From contig DASXGX010000081.1 of the NCBI GenBank assembly GCA_036488815.1, positions 5,977-69,976 on the forward strand: DNA of 64,000 nt, written 5' to 3'. Position 1 is the stretch's first letter. Each line of letters opens with the position of its first letter. Shown in pieces: positions 9,617-18,416 of the stretch. The DNA is from Roseiarcus sp036488815. GTDB lineage: Bacteria; Pseudomonadota; Alphaproteobacteria; Rhizobiales; Beijerinckiaceae. The notes beneath the pieces were generated by a model. The model was not told the DNA's origin. It searched no databases and saw nothing but the letters and a program-made list of their open reading frames with translations. The position numbers and the translations under genes were made by a program.

Positions 9617-10498
9617 TCACCTGATTTGTCCGAGCCGGCGACGCAGCAATGCGTCACCGAAGACATTAAAGCAGAGGCCAGCCAATACCAGAACAGCGCC
9701 CCATATCTCAAATGTTCCGAGTGGTTCGCCGAACACCGCCGAACCGGCGGTCATGCCGACCACGGGAACCAGCAGCGCGAACGGCGCGACCGCCGCCGCG
9801 GGATAGAGGGACATCAGCCGCGCCCAAACACCGAAACCGAGCACCGTCCCGGCATAGGAAACCACGAGCACCGCGACGACCAGCTTGAGCGAGGGATGGA
9901 TCAGCGAGGCGACGCCTTCGTGACCCTCCATGACCAGCGACAGCAGAAGCAGCGGGACTGGAGGTGCGAGGCTCGACCAGATCACGAAGGCGAACATGTC
10001 GGCCCGTCTGGCGAGTTTGGCGACGACGTTGCCGGCGCCCCAGAACGCTGCAGCGACGATCACCATTGCGAAGGGCCAGAAGCTCGCACCGTCGAGCCGC
10101 TGCGAACCGATCAGCGCGATTCCGGCGAAGGCGACCGCCGCGCCAATCACCTGCGTCCGCCGCGGCTCTTCACGGAGGAGCGCCCAGGCGAGGAAGATCG
10201 TGAAGAAGGCCTGCAACTGCACGATCAGCGACGCAAGGCCAACCGGAAATCCGCGCCGGATCGCTAGGAACAAGAGGCCGAACTGCCCGACCCCGATCAG
10301 CGCGCCATAGAGGCACACGAGCCAAGGCGAGGCCTTGGGCGGCCGCACGAACAGGACGCCGGGAAAGGCCGCGAAAGCAAAGCGCAGCGCGGAAAGCAGC
10401 AGCGGCGGGACTTCGCCGACACCGACCTTGATTGCAATGAAGGTAAGGCCCCAGACCGTCGCGACGCCGATCGCAGCAAGGACGTCGCGGGCGCGCAT
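9617..10498 (-). CDS. EamA/DMT-family transporter
   Basis: The 293-residue membrane protein has about ten hydrophobic segments in two EamA halves, including GLTFIAIKVG in the first and AFWGAGNVVAKLARR at the start of the second. This is the drug/metabolite transporter architecture. Members export amino acids or other small metabolites; the substrate here cannot be told. ATG 10498 lies 7 bases after the tatC stop, and a GTG one codon earlier is also possible. Its place inside the tat-serS run is probably for co-transcription rather than shared function. Confidence 0.85.
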   Translation of the reverse strand: MRARDVLAAIGVATVWGLTFIAIKVGVGEVPPLLLSALRFAFAAFPGVLFVRPPKASPWLVCLYGALIGVGQFGLLFLAIRRGFPVGLASLIVQLQAFFTIFLAWALLREEPRRTQVIGAAVAFAGIALIGSQRLDGASFWPFAMVIVAAAFWGAGNVVAKLARRADMFAFVIWSSLAPPVPLLLLSLVMEGHEGVASLIHPSLKLVVAVLVVSYAGTVLGFGVWARLMSLYPAAAVAPFALLVPVVGMTAGSAVFGEPLGTFEIWGAVLVLAGLCFNVFGDALLRRRLGQIR

Positions 10499-10505
10499 CA
10501 CACCG

Positions 10506-11282
10506 TCATGGCTTCTTGTTTTCCGCCGCGCGGCGCTTTTCGACGAAGCGAACGGCGATGACCGAGCCCTCGTAGAGCAGCAGCATCGGCAAGGCGAGCG
10601 AGATCATGCTGACGAGGTCGGGCGGCGTGAGCAGCGCGGCGAGGCCGGTGACCGCGACGATCGCGTAGCGCCGCATGGAGGAGAGGTATTTCGAATCGAC
10701 GATGCCGACATGGCCCAGCAACGTCAGAATGACCGGCAATTGGAACGCGATCCCGAACGCGAAGATCAGCGTCATGATCAGCGACAGATATTCGCTGACC
10801 TTGGGCAGAAGCTCGATCGTCGCCTGGCCGGGCGTGTTGACCTGCTGCAGCGACACCGAAAACCGGATCAGCAGCGGCATGACCACGAAATAGACCAGCA
10901 TCGCGCCGGCGAGGAAAAAGATCGGGGTCGCGATCAGATAGGGCAGAAACGCCTGCCGCTCGTGCTTATAAAGCCCCGGCGCGACGAACTTGTAGAGTTG
11001 CACCGCAATGATCGGAAAGGCGATGACGCCCGCCCCGAACATGCTCAGGCGGATGTTGGTGTAGAATTGCTCGAGAAAATGCGTCGCGATCAGCGTCGCC
11101 TTCTCTGCGCCGACCACACGGACATAGGGTTCGGTGAGGACGTTATAAATCGCGCGCGAAAAGTAGAAGCACACCAGGAACGCCGCAAGGAAGGCGTAAA
11201 TCGCCCGCACGAGCCGCATCCGCAACTCGATGAGATGATCGAGCAGCGGGGCCTTTGTCGCGTCGATGTCTTCGGCGCTCAT
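10506..11282 (-). CDS. tatC: Twin-arginine translocase subunit TatC
   Basis: This 258-residue inner membrane protein has six predicted helices and the TatC features LLDHLIELRMRLVRA near the N-terminus and a Phe-rich first helix. TatC, with TatB, recognises twin-arginine signal peptides and starts export of folded proteins. It overlaps the tatB stop by 4 bases (ATGA), so the two are translationally coupled. Several proteins in this window carry twin-arginine-like signals, including both ABC binding proteins and the ABM monooxygenase. Confidence 0.95.
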   Translation of the reverse strand: MSAEDIDATKAPLLDHLIELRMRLVRAIYAFLAAFLVCFYFSRAIYNVLTEPYVRVVGAEKATLIATHFLEQFYTNIRLSMFGAGVIAFPIIAVQLYKFVAPGLYKHERQAFLPYLIATPIFFLAGAMLVYFVVMPLLIRFSVSLQQVNTPGQATIELLPKVSEYLSLIMTLIFAFGIAFQLPVILTLLGHVGIVDSKYLSSMRRYAIVAVTGLAALLTPPDLVSMISLALPMLLLYEGSVIAVRFVEKRRAAENKKP

Positions 11283-11752
11283 TCCGCCGCGCCTCGTACG
11301 GTCGGCTCTTCGTCATGCGCGGCCGGGAGCGTCGGACCGGCGGGAAGCGTCGGACCGACGGACGAGGCGGCCTCGGCCCCGCTCGCGCCCTCCTGCATGG
11401 CGCCCGCCTCGCTCAACGCCACCTCGGAGACCCCGATGTTCTTCGGACCCTCGACGGCGCTGGTCATCTCCTGGCGCATCGCCATCGCCGGGTCGAAGGC
11501 CGCGTTGACCTTGGCCGTCTGCTCGATAGCGGAAAGCTCGCGCTTAACGCTTTCGAGCTCCTGCTTCACGCCCTCGAGCTCGACCTCTTTCATCGCGTCC
11601 ATGAACTGGCCTTGAAACTCGGCCGCCATCCGGCGCATCTTGCCGAGCGTCTGGCCAACCGTGCGCATGACGCGCGGCAAATCCTTCGGCGGAATGACCG
11701 CAAGCGCGACAATGCCGAAAATCAGGAGCTTGCCTAGGTCGAAATCGAACAT
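11279..11752 (-). CDS. tatB: Sec-independent translocase subunit TatB
   Basis: The 157-residue protein has one N-terminal membrane helix (KLLIFGIVALAVIPP), an amphipathic helix (LPRVMRTVGQTLGKMRRM) and a long variable tail, as in TatB. TatB and TatC form the receptor for twin-arginine signals. The tail contains a short repeat VGPTLPAGPTLPA. It lies between tatA (76 bases upstream) and tatC (overlapping) in the standard order. Confidence 0.93.
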   Translation of the reverse strand: MFDFDLGKLLIFGIVALAVIPPKDLPRVMRTVGQTLGKMRRMAAEFQGQFMDAMKEVELEGVKQELESVKRELSAIEQTAKVNAAFDPAMAMRQEMTSAVEGPKNIGVSEVALSEAGAMQEGASGAEAASSVGPTLPAGPTLPAAHDEEPTVRGAAE

Positions 11753-11828
11753 GAAGGGGTCCGGCCACGCAAAATCCAGGGAAGCGGCGAACCCTCCTCC
11801 CCGGCGACGTCCTTACGCCTTTGGCGCG

Positions 11829-12071
11829 TCAGTTGACCTTGTTCGTCTCGCTGACGTCAGCGGGGGCGCCGGCCCGGGCCTCGAGGCTACGGGGCGCAAC
11901 CGCCGGAGCGGCCGGCTTGGCCTCGGCCTCGTCGTCCGCCATACCCTTCTTGAACGATTTGATGCCCTTGGCCACATCGCCCATGATGTCGGAAATCTTG
12001 CCCTTGCCGCCGAACAGCAGCAAAGCCACCGCCCCGAACAACATCCAATGCCAAATGCTGAAGCTACCCAT
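11829..12071 (-). CDS. tatA: Sec-independent translocase subunit TatA
   Basis: From ATG 12071 this gives 80 residues with the TatA form: MGSFSIWHWMLFGAVALLLF helix, FGGKGKIS hinge, then an amphipathic helix with KGIKSFKKGM and an acidic D-E cluster. TatA polymerises to form the export pathway with TatBC. It is the first gene of the minus-strand tat run and divergent from the ridA gene at 12268. The longer in-frame extension upstream is antisense to ridA. Confidence 0.95.
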   Translation of the reverse strand: MGSFSIWHWMLFGAVALLLFGGKGKISDIMGDVAKGIKSFKKGMADDEAEAKPAAPAVAPRSLEARAGAPADVSETNKVN

Positions 12072-12267
12072 GGCCACTTGTCCTGTACAACCGCGCCCCG
12101 CGCCAAGCGGGCGCGCGTAAAAGATGCTTGGCTGGAACCTAAGCGCGCCGGCACGCAAAAACAAGCGCGGCGCGAGAGAAGCCGCCTCTTCCGTCAAGCC
12201 ATTCCGCTGATTATGGTTCGGGCGGCGGCACGGGGCGCCCGTTCCGCGACATCGCAAAGGAGTGAAC

Positions 12268-12741
12268 ATGAGCGTCACCGCTAAGCGCCTCGAAGAACTC
12301 GGCCTGACGCTGCCGCAACCCGCTGCGCCAGTCGCCAATTACGTCCCTTATGCGCGCGCCGGTTCGCTCCTCTTCATTTCCGGTCAATTGCCGCTCGGCC
12401 CGGACGGCAAGCTGGCGCCGGCGCATATCGGTAAACTGGCGGCGGATTCGCCGATCGAGGCGGCGAGCGAAGCCGCGCGGCGCTGCGCCATCAATCTGAT
12501 CGCGCAGGCCCAGGCGGCGCTCGGCGATCTCGACCGCATCGCGCAGGTGGTCCGGCTCGGCGGATTTTTCAGCGTCGACGGGGAGTTCGGGGCCCTGCCG
12601 CAAGCGATGAACGGCGCCTCGGATCTGATGGCCGCCGTCTTCGGGACGCGCGGCCGCCACACGCGAACGACGGTCGGCGTCGCGCATTTACCGCTTGGCG
12701 CACTGGTCGAGGTCGAGGCGACGTTCGAGATCTCCGCGTGA
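12268..12741 (+). CDS. RidA family (YjgF/UK114) protein
   Basis: ATG 12268 follows AAAGGAG by five bases, giving 157 residues. The fold-defining segments LFISGQLP, NLIAQAQAALGDLDRIAQVVRL and RTTVGVAHLPLGALVEVEA are present; the last holds the conserved arginine that contacts substrates. RidA enzymes hydrolyse reactive enamine/imine intermediates made by PLP enzymes. At about 157 residues it is longer than classic RidA (about 128) and belongs to the longer subgroup whose substrate is less clear. The next gene starts in its stop codon (GTGA). Confidence 0.88.
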   Translation: MSVTAKRLEELGLTLPQPAAPVANYVPYARAGSLLFISGQLPLGPDGKLAPAHIGKLAADSPIEAASEAARRCAINLIAQAQAALGDLDRIAQVVRLGGFFSVDGEFGALPQAMNGASDLMAAVFGTRGRHTRTTVGVAHLPLGALVEVEATFEISA

Positions 12742-13487
12742 GCGGCAAGGCGCCGGGTTGGCTCACGGATCGCCCGATCGCCCACCGCGGGCTGCACAAC
12801 GCCGCCAAGGGCGTCGTCGAGAATACGCTCGGGGCCGCCGAGGCGGCGATCGAGGCGGCCTGCGCGATCGAGTGCGACGTCCAACTCAGCCGCGATGGCG
12901 AGGCGATGGTGTTCCACGACCCGGCGCTCGACCGGCTGACGCGCGGCCGCGGCAACGTGTCGCAGAAGAGCGCCGCCGAACTTCATTCGATTCCGCTCCG
13001 CGATTCGAGCGAGCGGATTCCGACGCTGTCGCAGTTGCTGGCCCGGATCGCCGGCCGCACGCCCCTGATCTGCGAGATCAAGAGCCGCTTCGACGGCGAT
13101 TTGCGCTTGACCGAGCGGGTCGCGGCGTTGGCGCGCGACTACGCGGGGCCGATCGCTTTCAAGAGCTTCGACCCGGCCCCGATCGCCCATCTGCGCGCGG
13201 CGCACCCCGCCGTCGCCCCGCTCGGCATTGTCGCCGAAGCGAGCTACCGTGGCCGTTACTGGCGCGCGCTGTCGCCAAAGCAGAAGGAAGCCTGCGAGGC
13301 GTTCCTGCACTATCCCCAGACGCAGCCGGACTTTCTTTCCTGGTGCGTCGAGGACCTGCCGCACCCGACGCCGTTCCTGTTGCGCAGCGTCGAGAGGCTG
13401 CCGGTCATGACCTGGACGGTGCGAACCGCCGAGCAACGCGAAGCCGCGGCGCGTTGGGCGGACCAGGCCGTGTTCGAGAATGCGTGA
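12738..13487 (+). CDS. Glycerophosphodiester phosphodiesterase family protein
   Basis: GTG 12738 overlaps the ridA stop, indicating translational coupling. The 249-residue protein has the GDPD motifs IAHRGLH (near residue 14), ENT, and ECDVQLSRDGEAMVFHD, which carry the catalytic histidines and metal-binding acids. Family members hydrolyse glycerophosphodiesters to glycerol-3-phosphate plus an alcohol. No signal peptide is seen, so a cytoplasmic location is likely. Confidence 0.9.
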   Translation: MSGKAPGWLTDRPIAHRGLHNAAKGVVENTLGAAEAAIEAACAIECDVQLSRDGEAMVFHDPALDRLTRGRGNVSQKSAAELHSIPLRDSSERIPTLSQLLARIAGRTPLICEIKSRFDGDLRLTERVAALARDYAGPIAFKSFDPAPIAHLRAAHPAVAPLGIVAEASYRGRYWRALSPKQKEACEAFLHYPQTQPDFLSWCVEDLPHPTPFLLRSVERLPVMTWTVRTAEQREAAARWADQAVFENA

Positions 13488-13557
13488 GCTATGCAACTGT
13501 CGGTTGCCAGGAGAAGACGGGGGACTTATAGGCGACGGTGACCTCAACGATTCACGG

Positions 13558-13872
13558 ATGGCGATGCGTCTACTCGCGTTCACCGATATCTTGGCGATTT
13601 CCGGCCCCGAGCGGGAACGCTTGGTGGAGGCCGACGACGCGATCCGAGACGTGGTGACGCTCGTACGCGAGCAGGCCGCCGACGATCGGCTCGACGTCGA
13701 ATTGATGTCCGCCGCGATCATCGATCTGCTGCTGGTCGCCGCGGCGCGCCTCGCGCTGTCGCACGAGTCGAAAGCCGACGCCGCCCGCGTGGCGAACGAA
13801 TTCGCCGAACTCGCCAAACAGGCGGTCGATTGGGTCGAAGCCGGGCCGAAGTCGGTGCGACCGACGAATTAG
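13558..13872 (+). CDS. Small hypothetical protein
   Basis: An open frame of 104 residues from ATG 13558 (an ATG two codons later is equally possible; an ATG at 13480 would overlap the previous gene). It is predicted mostly alpha-helical with a mid-protein hydrophobic stretch (AAIIDLLLVAAARLAL) and many acidic residues. I do not recognise a family. It is convergent with recJ, whose stop is a base or two away. The lack of a clear ribosome site lowers confidence. Confidence 0.5.
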   Translation: MAMRLLAFTDILAISGPERERLVEADDAIRDVVTLVREQAADDRLDVELMSAAIIDLLLVAAARLALSHESKADAARVANEFAELAKQAVDWVEAGPKSVRPTN

Positions 13873-13873
13873 T

Positions 13874-15670
13874 CTATGGCCGATCCGACGCCGGGGCCGC
13901 GTCGAGAACGCGGATTTGCGCCTTCTCGCGGCCGCCGTAACGGTTAATCGAAAGCGCGCCCGCGAGGTGGATCGCGGAGCCCTTGAGCTTTGCAAGCCCA
14001 TCGCCCAGCGGCTTGCCGACGGCGCGGAACGCGATCGCCTCGATCGCCTGGCCGTCGCCCGCGACGGCTTTCAGCCTGAGGTGATCGGCGCCGACGGCGA
14101 AGACGTCGACGAGGCGGTGTCTCGGCAAGGCGAAGATCGGCTCCGGATTTCCGGCGCCGAACGGGCCGGCGGCTTCGACCGACCGCGCGAGAGCAGGCGT
14201 CGCGCCGGCCGCTGTCACGGCCGCGTCGATCGCGAGGCCCGCCCCCGCTCGCGCCTCGGCCACGGAACTGGCCAGCCTCTCCTCGAGGAAGGCGCGGAAT
14301 TCACCGACGCGGTCTTTCGTCAGGGTCACGCCAGCAGCCATCGCATGGCCGCCGCCCTTCAGCAGCAGCCCCGCATCGACCGCCGCCCGCACGACGCGCC
14401 CAAGATCGACCCCCGCGATCGAACGGCCTGACCCCACCGCTTCGCGCCCGTTCAGCGCCAGCGCGAAGGCCGGCCGCTCGAACCGCTCTTTCAACCGGGC
14501 GGCGATGAGCCCGACGACTCCGGAAGGCCAGCCCTCCCCCGCCACCACGACCGTCGCCCCGCGCTCCTCGAGGCCGAGCGCGAGCAGCGCCTCCGCCTCG
14601 GCCTCCGCAAGCATGGCTTGTTCGATCTGCTGGCGGGCTCGGTTCAGCCGGTCGAGTTCGACCGCGATCTCGCGGCTCTTCAGGTCGTCGCGCGTCGTCA
14701 GCAGACGCGCGCCGAGCGCAGCGTCGCCGATCCTGCCCCCCGCGTTGATGCGCGGACCGATGAGAAAGCCGAGATGATAGGCGCTCGGCGGTCCGTCGGC
14801 GCCGGCCGCGTCGAACAGCGCGGCGAGCCCCGGGCGCTGGCGCTGGCGCATCACGGCGAGGCCCCGCAGCACGAAGGCCCGGTTGAGGCCGACGAGCGGG
14901 ACGACGTCCGCCACCGTCGCGAGGGCCACGAGATCGAGCGCAGCGAGAAGATCCGGAGCGGTACCCGCGGCGAAACAGCCCGCCTCGCGCAAAGCGCGGT
15001 TCAGCGCCACCAGCCCCATGAAGACGACCCCGGCGGCGCAGAGATAGCCGAGCCCGGAGAGATCGTCCTGGCGGTTGGGATCGACCACCGCGAGCGCTTC
15101 GGGGAGGCTTTCGGGGGCTTGGTGGTGATCGAAAACGACGACGTCGAGCCCGAGACGGCGCGCCGCCGCGATGGGCTCGTGGCTCGCCGCGCCGCAATCC
15201 ACCGTGACGACGAGGCTCGCTCCCTTGGCGGCGAAGGCGGCCATCGCCTCGCTGTTGGGGCCGTAGCCTTCGAGGACGCGGTCGGGAATGTGGATCGTGG
15301 TCGAGCAGCCGCAGGCCTCGAGATATTCGCTCAGCAGCGCGGCGCTGGCCGCCCCGTCAACGTCGTAATCGCCGAAAATCGCCACGCGTTCGCGCCGCCG
15401 GACCGCCGTAAAGAGCCGTGCGGTCGCCGCCTCCATGTCCCGCATGACGAAGGGGTCCGGCATCAGCTCGCGCAATGTCGGCTCGAGATGACGCGAAACG
15501 TCTTCGAGCCCGACCCCGCGCCCCGCGAGAACCCGCGACAGCAATTCGCTCTGCCCGCTCGCCTGGGCGATCGCCAGCGCGCGCGCCTCGCCGGCGGAGT
15601 CGAGGCGCGCCCGCCACGGGCGGCCGGTCAGCGAACGTTCGACCCCGAGAAAGAAGCTGGAAGCGGCCAT
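13874..15670 (-). CDS. recJ: Single-stranded-DNA-specific exonuclease RecJ
   Basis: From ATG 15670 the protein is 598 residues; the TTG-started extension is not needed. DHH-family motifs are clear: FGDYDVDGAAS near residue 100, the DCGAASHEPI block, and VVFDHHQAPE. The C-terminal DHHA1 domain contains GGGHAMAAG, followed by an OB-like end. RecJ degrades single-stranded DNA 5' to 3' in RecFOR repair and mismatch repair. Its length fits the family. Confidence 0.94.
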   Translation of the reverse strand: MAASSFFLGVERSLTGRPWRARLDSAGEARALAIAQASGQSELLSRVLAGRGVGLEDVSRHLEPTLRELMPDPFVMRDMEAATARLFTAVRRRERVAIFGDYDVDGAASAALLSEYLEACGCSTTIHIPDRVLEGYGPNSEAMAAFAAKGASLVVTVDCGAASHEPIAAARRLGLDVVVFDHHQAPESLPEALAVVDPNRQDDLSGLGYLCAAGVVFMGLVALNRALREAGCFAAGTAPDLLAALDLVALATVADVVPLVGLNRAFVLRGLAVMRQRQRPGLAALFDAAGADGPPSAYHLGFLIGPRINAGGRIGDAALGARLLTTRDDLKSREIAVELDRLNRARQQIEQAMLAEAEAEALLALGLEERGATVVVAGEGWPSGVVGLIAARLKERFERPAFALALNGREAVGSGRSIAGVDLGRVVRAAVDAGLLLKGGGHAMAAGVTLTKDRVGEFRAFLEERLASSVAEARAGAGLAIDAAVTAAGATPALARSVEAAGPFGAGNPEPIFALPRHRLVDVFAVGADHLRLKAVAGDGQAIEAIAFRAVGKPLGDGLAKLKGSAIHLAGALSINRYGGREKAQIRVLDAAPASDRP

Positions 15671-15771
15671 TCCCCGCTTTAAAGCGCGCGACGGCGATTC
15701 GAGCAATCCGCGCCGGGCTTCGATGCTTCAACCGTCGGCACACGCCTGGGGAAAAGCCGGCGCCTGTCGCT

Positions 15772-16563
15772 TCAAGGCGCCAGTCGCCGCACGCCGAGAC
15801 ATCCGAAATAGACGAGGCCGGAAAGAGCCGTGATCCAGAAACTCGTCGGCCAGTCGGTATAGAAGGCCAACGTCAGCCCGGCCCAGGCCTCGAACAGAGC
15901 GAGACCGGCGGCGAGCGCCACCCCCGCAGGAAGGCGGCGGCAGACCGCTTGCGCCGATGCGGCGGGGCCAACCATCAGGGCGAAGACCAGCAGCACGCCG
16001 ACGATTTGCGTGCATTCCGCGACCGCGATCGCGACGATGGCGAGAAAGGCGCCCGAGACGAAGCGCACCGGCACGCCCCGCGCCTCGGCGAGCTCGACCT
16101 GGAGCGAAGCGAAGATCAGCGGCCGCGCGATGAAGGCGAGCGCCACGAGGCTCGCCACGGCGAGCGCGACGAGGGTCACCAGCGCGGAATTGTCGACGCC
16201 GAGCACGTTGCCGAACAGCAGCGCGGCCGCCTGGGTCGCCGTCGACGTATAGAAATGCAGGAACAGCAGCCCGAGCCCGAGCGAAAGCGAGAGCATGGTT
16301 CCGATCGCGACGTCCCGCTGCGCCAGCTTCTCGCCGAACAGCCCCATGCCGACGCCTATGACGAAGGTGAAGCCGACGAGTCCGGCAAGCGGCGACAGGC
16401 CGAACAGCACGGCGCCGGTCGCGCCAGTGAATCCGACGTGCGACAGCGCATGGCCGGCGAAGGTTTGGCCGCGCAGCACCAAGAAATAGCCGACCAATCC
16501 CGAAAGAACGGCCGCGACGCCCGAAGCGGCGAAAGCGGTGCGCATGAAATCGTATTCAAACAT
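15772..16563 (-). CDS. znuB: Zinc ABC transporter permease ZnuB
   Basis: From ATG 16563 the protein is 263 residues, overlapping znuC by 8 bases; ATG 16575 is an alternative. It has about eight hydrophobic helices and the ABC-3 family motif GHALSHVGFTGA. The permease forms the inner membrane channel for metal delivered by the ZnuA binding protein. Gene order is znuA-znuC-znuB on one strand, with a zur gene divergent from znuA, so zinc rather than manganese is the likely substrate. Confidence 0.88.
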   Translation of the reverse strand: MFEYDFMRTAFAASGVAAVLSGLVGYFLVLRGQTFAGHALSHVGFTGATGAVLFGLSPLAGLVGFTFVIGVGMGLFGEKLAQRDVAIGTMLSLSLGLGLLFLHFYTSTATQAAALLFGNVLGVDNSALVTLVALAVASLVALAFIARPLIFASLQVELAEARGVPVRFVSGAFLAIVAIAVAECTQIVGVLLVFALMVGPAASAQAVCRRLPAGVALAAGLALFEAWAGLTLAFYTDWPTSFWITALSGLVYFGCLGVRRLAP

Positions 16564-17404
16564 GCGCGTCGCCATGGTCGTGGGAATGGGTATGGGCGCC
16601 GGCGTGATCCTCGCCCTCGTGGCGGTGCGCCTCGCGCTCGACCTCGACGTCCCCCGCCATCACGAAGTAGCGGTCCTTCACCCGCACGACTTCGATCTCG
16701 GCGCCATAAAGGCGCGAGAGCACCGGACCGGTGACGACGTCGTCGACCGCGCCGATGACGGCCGCGCCGGAGCCGAGATAGAGCACCCGGTCGATCGCGT
16801 TGACCAACGGATTGAGCTCGTGGGCGCTGAACAGGATCGCAATCTTGAGTTCGTCGCGCAGGCGCCGCGCAATGTCGACGACCCCCTTCTGGTGCGCCGG
16901 ATCGAGCGAGATGAGGGGCTCGTCCAGCAGCAGCAGCCGCGGGCGGCCCAGCAACGCCTGGCTCAGCAGCACGCGCTGACGCTGGCCTCCGGAAAGCTCG
17001 CCGAGCGAGCGGCGCGCCAGATCGCGCGCGCCTACCATATCGAGCGCCCAATCGATCTGCTTGCGCGTCGCCCGATCGAGCGGCCAGAACCCGAACCGCT
17101 CGCCCACCGCGGCGCTCGCGACGACGTCATAGCCGGTCAGGCGCATCCCCGGGGCGAGACCGCGGTTCTGCGGCATATATCCGATAGATGAGTGACCACG
17201 CTTAACCGACTGACCGAGAACACTGATTTCGCCGGCGGCGATGGGCGTCAGACCGAGCGCGGCGCGCATCAGCGTCGTCTTGCCGGCGCCGTTGGCGCCG
17301 AGCATGCCTATGAACTCGCCGTCCTCAATGACGAAGTTCGCGGCCGAGAGGATTTCCCGGCCGCCTAGTCGAATCGCGACGTTTTCGAACCGAAGCGCGC
17401 TCAC
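16556..17404 (-). CDS. znuC: Zinc ABC transporter ATP-binding protein ZnuC
   Basis: The GTG start at 17404 overlaps the znuA stop (GTGA). The 282-residue protein has Walker A GANGAGKTT near residue 38, signature LSGGQRQR, Walker B LLLLDEP and a switch His in FSAHELN. The last 25 residues are histidine-rich (HRHEGEDHAGAHTHSHDHGD). Such tails bind zinc and may sense or buffer it near the transporter. The ATPase drives uptake through ZnuB. Confidence 0.92.
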   Translation of the reverse strand: MSALRFENVAIRLGGREILSAANFVIEDGEFIGMLGANGAGKTTLMRAALGLTPIAAGEISVLGQSVKRGHSSIGYMPQNRGLAPGMRLTGYDVVASAAVGERFGFWPLDRATRKQIDWALDMVGARDLARRSLGELSGGQRQRVLLSQALLGRPRLLLLDEPLISLDPAHQKGVVDIARRLRDELKIAILFSAHELNPLVNAIDRVLYLGSGAAVIGAVDDVVTGPVLSRLYGAEIEVVRVKDRYFVMAGDVEVEREAHRHEGEDHAGAHTHSHDHGDAHV

Positions 17405-18270
17405 TGCGTCGCGCCGCCAAGCGCCTTATCCAGCGCGTCAAGCTGTCCCAGCATCCACGGCTGGTAATTCGTGTTCGCCGGCTCCGTCTCCGAGACGCCG
17501 ACCACCGGAACGCTGTTGTCCTTGGCTATCTGAACCAGGCGCTGGACGGCCGGCTCGCTCGCCTGGGCGTTGTAGAGCATCGCCTTCACCTTGTGGCCCT
17601 TCAGATCGCTCTCGAAGCTCGCGACCTGCGAGGCGGAGGGCTCCGTGTTGTTCATCACCGCGAGCGCGAATTTCTCGTTGTGCACTTTGAGGCCGAGCAA
17701 CGTCGCCTGATAGCCGAACACCGGTTCGGAGGCGGTGACCGGCTGACCGGCGTACTTCGTGCGCATTTCGGCGATCTTTGCGTCCAACGGCTTCAGCGAT
17801 TCGAGGAACTGAGTTTCGCCCTTGTCATAGTCGGCTTTGTGGGCCGGGTCGACCGCATCGAGGTCGGCGGCGATCGCCTTGGCCGCCGCCTTCATGTAGG
17901 CCGGGTCGTACCAAAGATGCGGGTTGTCGCCCGCTTTGCGCCCGACGATGGAAGCGACAACGATTTCCCTCCGGCCAGGCGCGGAGTGAGCCTTCAACAG
18001 CTTCTCCATCCACGGGTCGTAGTCGACGCCGTTGACGATGACCAGCTTAGCGGCGGCGAGCGCCTTGGCGGTGTCCGCGCTCGCCTCGAAGAGGTGCGGA
18101 TCCTGGTCCGGGTTGGTGAGAATGCTGGTCACCGCGACATTGGCGCCGCCGATCTGGGTGGCGATGTCGCCATAAAAGTTCTCCGCCGCCACGACCTTCA
18201 CCGGATCGGCGAGCGCCGGCGCGCTCATGGCGACGAGCACGAGCGCCGCTAGCGTGAGTTTGGAATTCAT
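17401..18270 (-). CDS. znuA: Zinc ABC transporter substrate-binding protein ZnuA
   Basis: This 289-residue periplasmic protein has a Sec signal peptide (LAALVLVAMSAPALA) and the cluster-A-I metal binding pattern: His in DPHLFEAS, His in NPHLWYDP, a further His in KVHNEKF and a C-terminal acid. It lacks the long His/Asp-rich loop of some ZnuA proteins. The first gene of znuA-znuC-znuB, it starts 52 bases from a perfect GTTAT-N3-ATAAC operator shared with divergent zur, which indicates zinc repression. Confidence 0.9.
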   Translation of the reverse strand: MNSKLTLAALVLVAMSAPALADPVKVVAAENFYGDIATQIGGANVAVTSILTNPDQDPHLFEASADTAKALAAAKLVIVNGVDYDPWMEKLLKAHSAPGRREIVVASIVGRKAGDNPHLWYDPAYMKAAAKAIAADLDAVDPAHKADYDKGETQFLESLKPLDAKIAEMRTKYAGQPVTASEPVFGYQATLLGLKVHNEKFALAVMNNTEPSASQVASFESDLKGHKVKAMLYNAQASEPAVQRLVQIAKDNSVPVVGVSETEPANTNYQPWMLGQLDALDKALGGATQ

Positions 18271-18321
18271 AGGAGCGCCTCCAGCAAGCGTTACGCGCCC
18301 TGTTGGCGCGGCTAGAGAACT

Positions 18322-18334
18322 GTTATGTTATAAC
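18322..18334. promoter_or_regulatory. Zur operator between znuA and zur
   Basis: GTTATGTTATAAC is a perfect inverted repeat GTTAT-N3-ATAAC located between the divergent znuA and zur starts. Fur-family Zur boxes are AT-rich palindromes, and alphaproteobacterial ones have this half site. The same 10 fixed bases recur at 40567-40579. Confidence 0.8.
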
Positions 18335-18416
18335 GGTGCGCCGCGCAAGCCGAATGGAACGCATTCGCGCCAATTTGTCGGGGCGTGTTAGAAGCGGTTC
18401 GAGAAAGGCGGAATCG

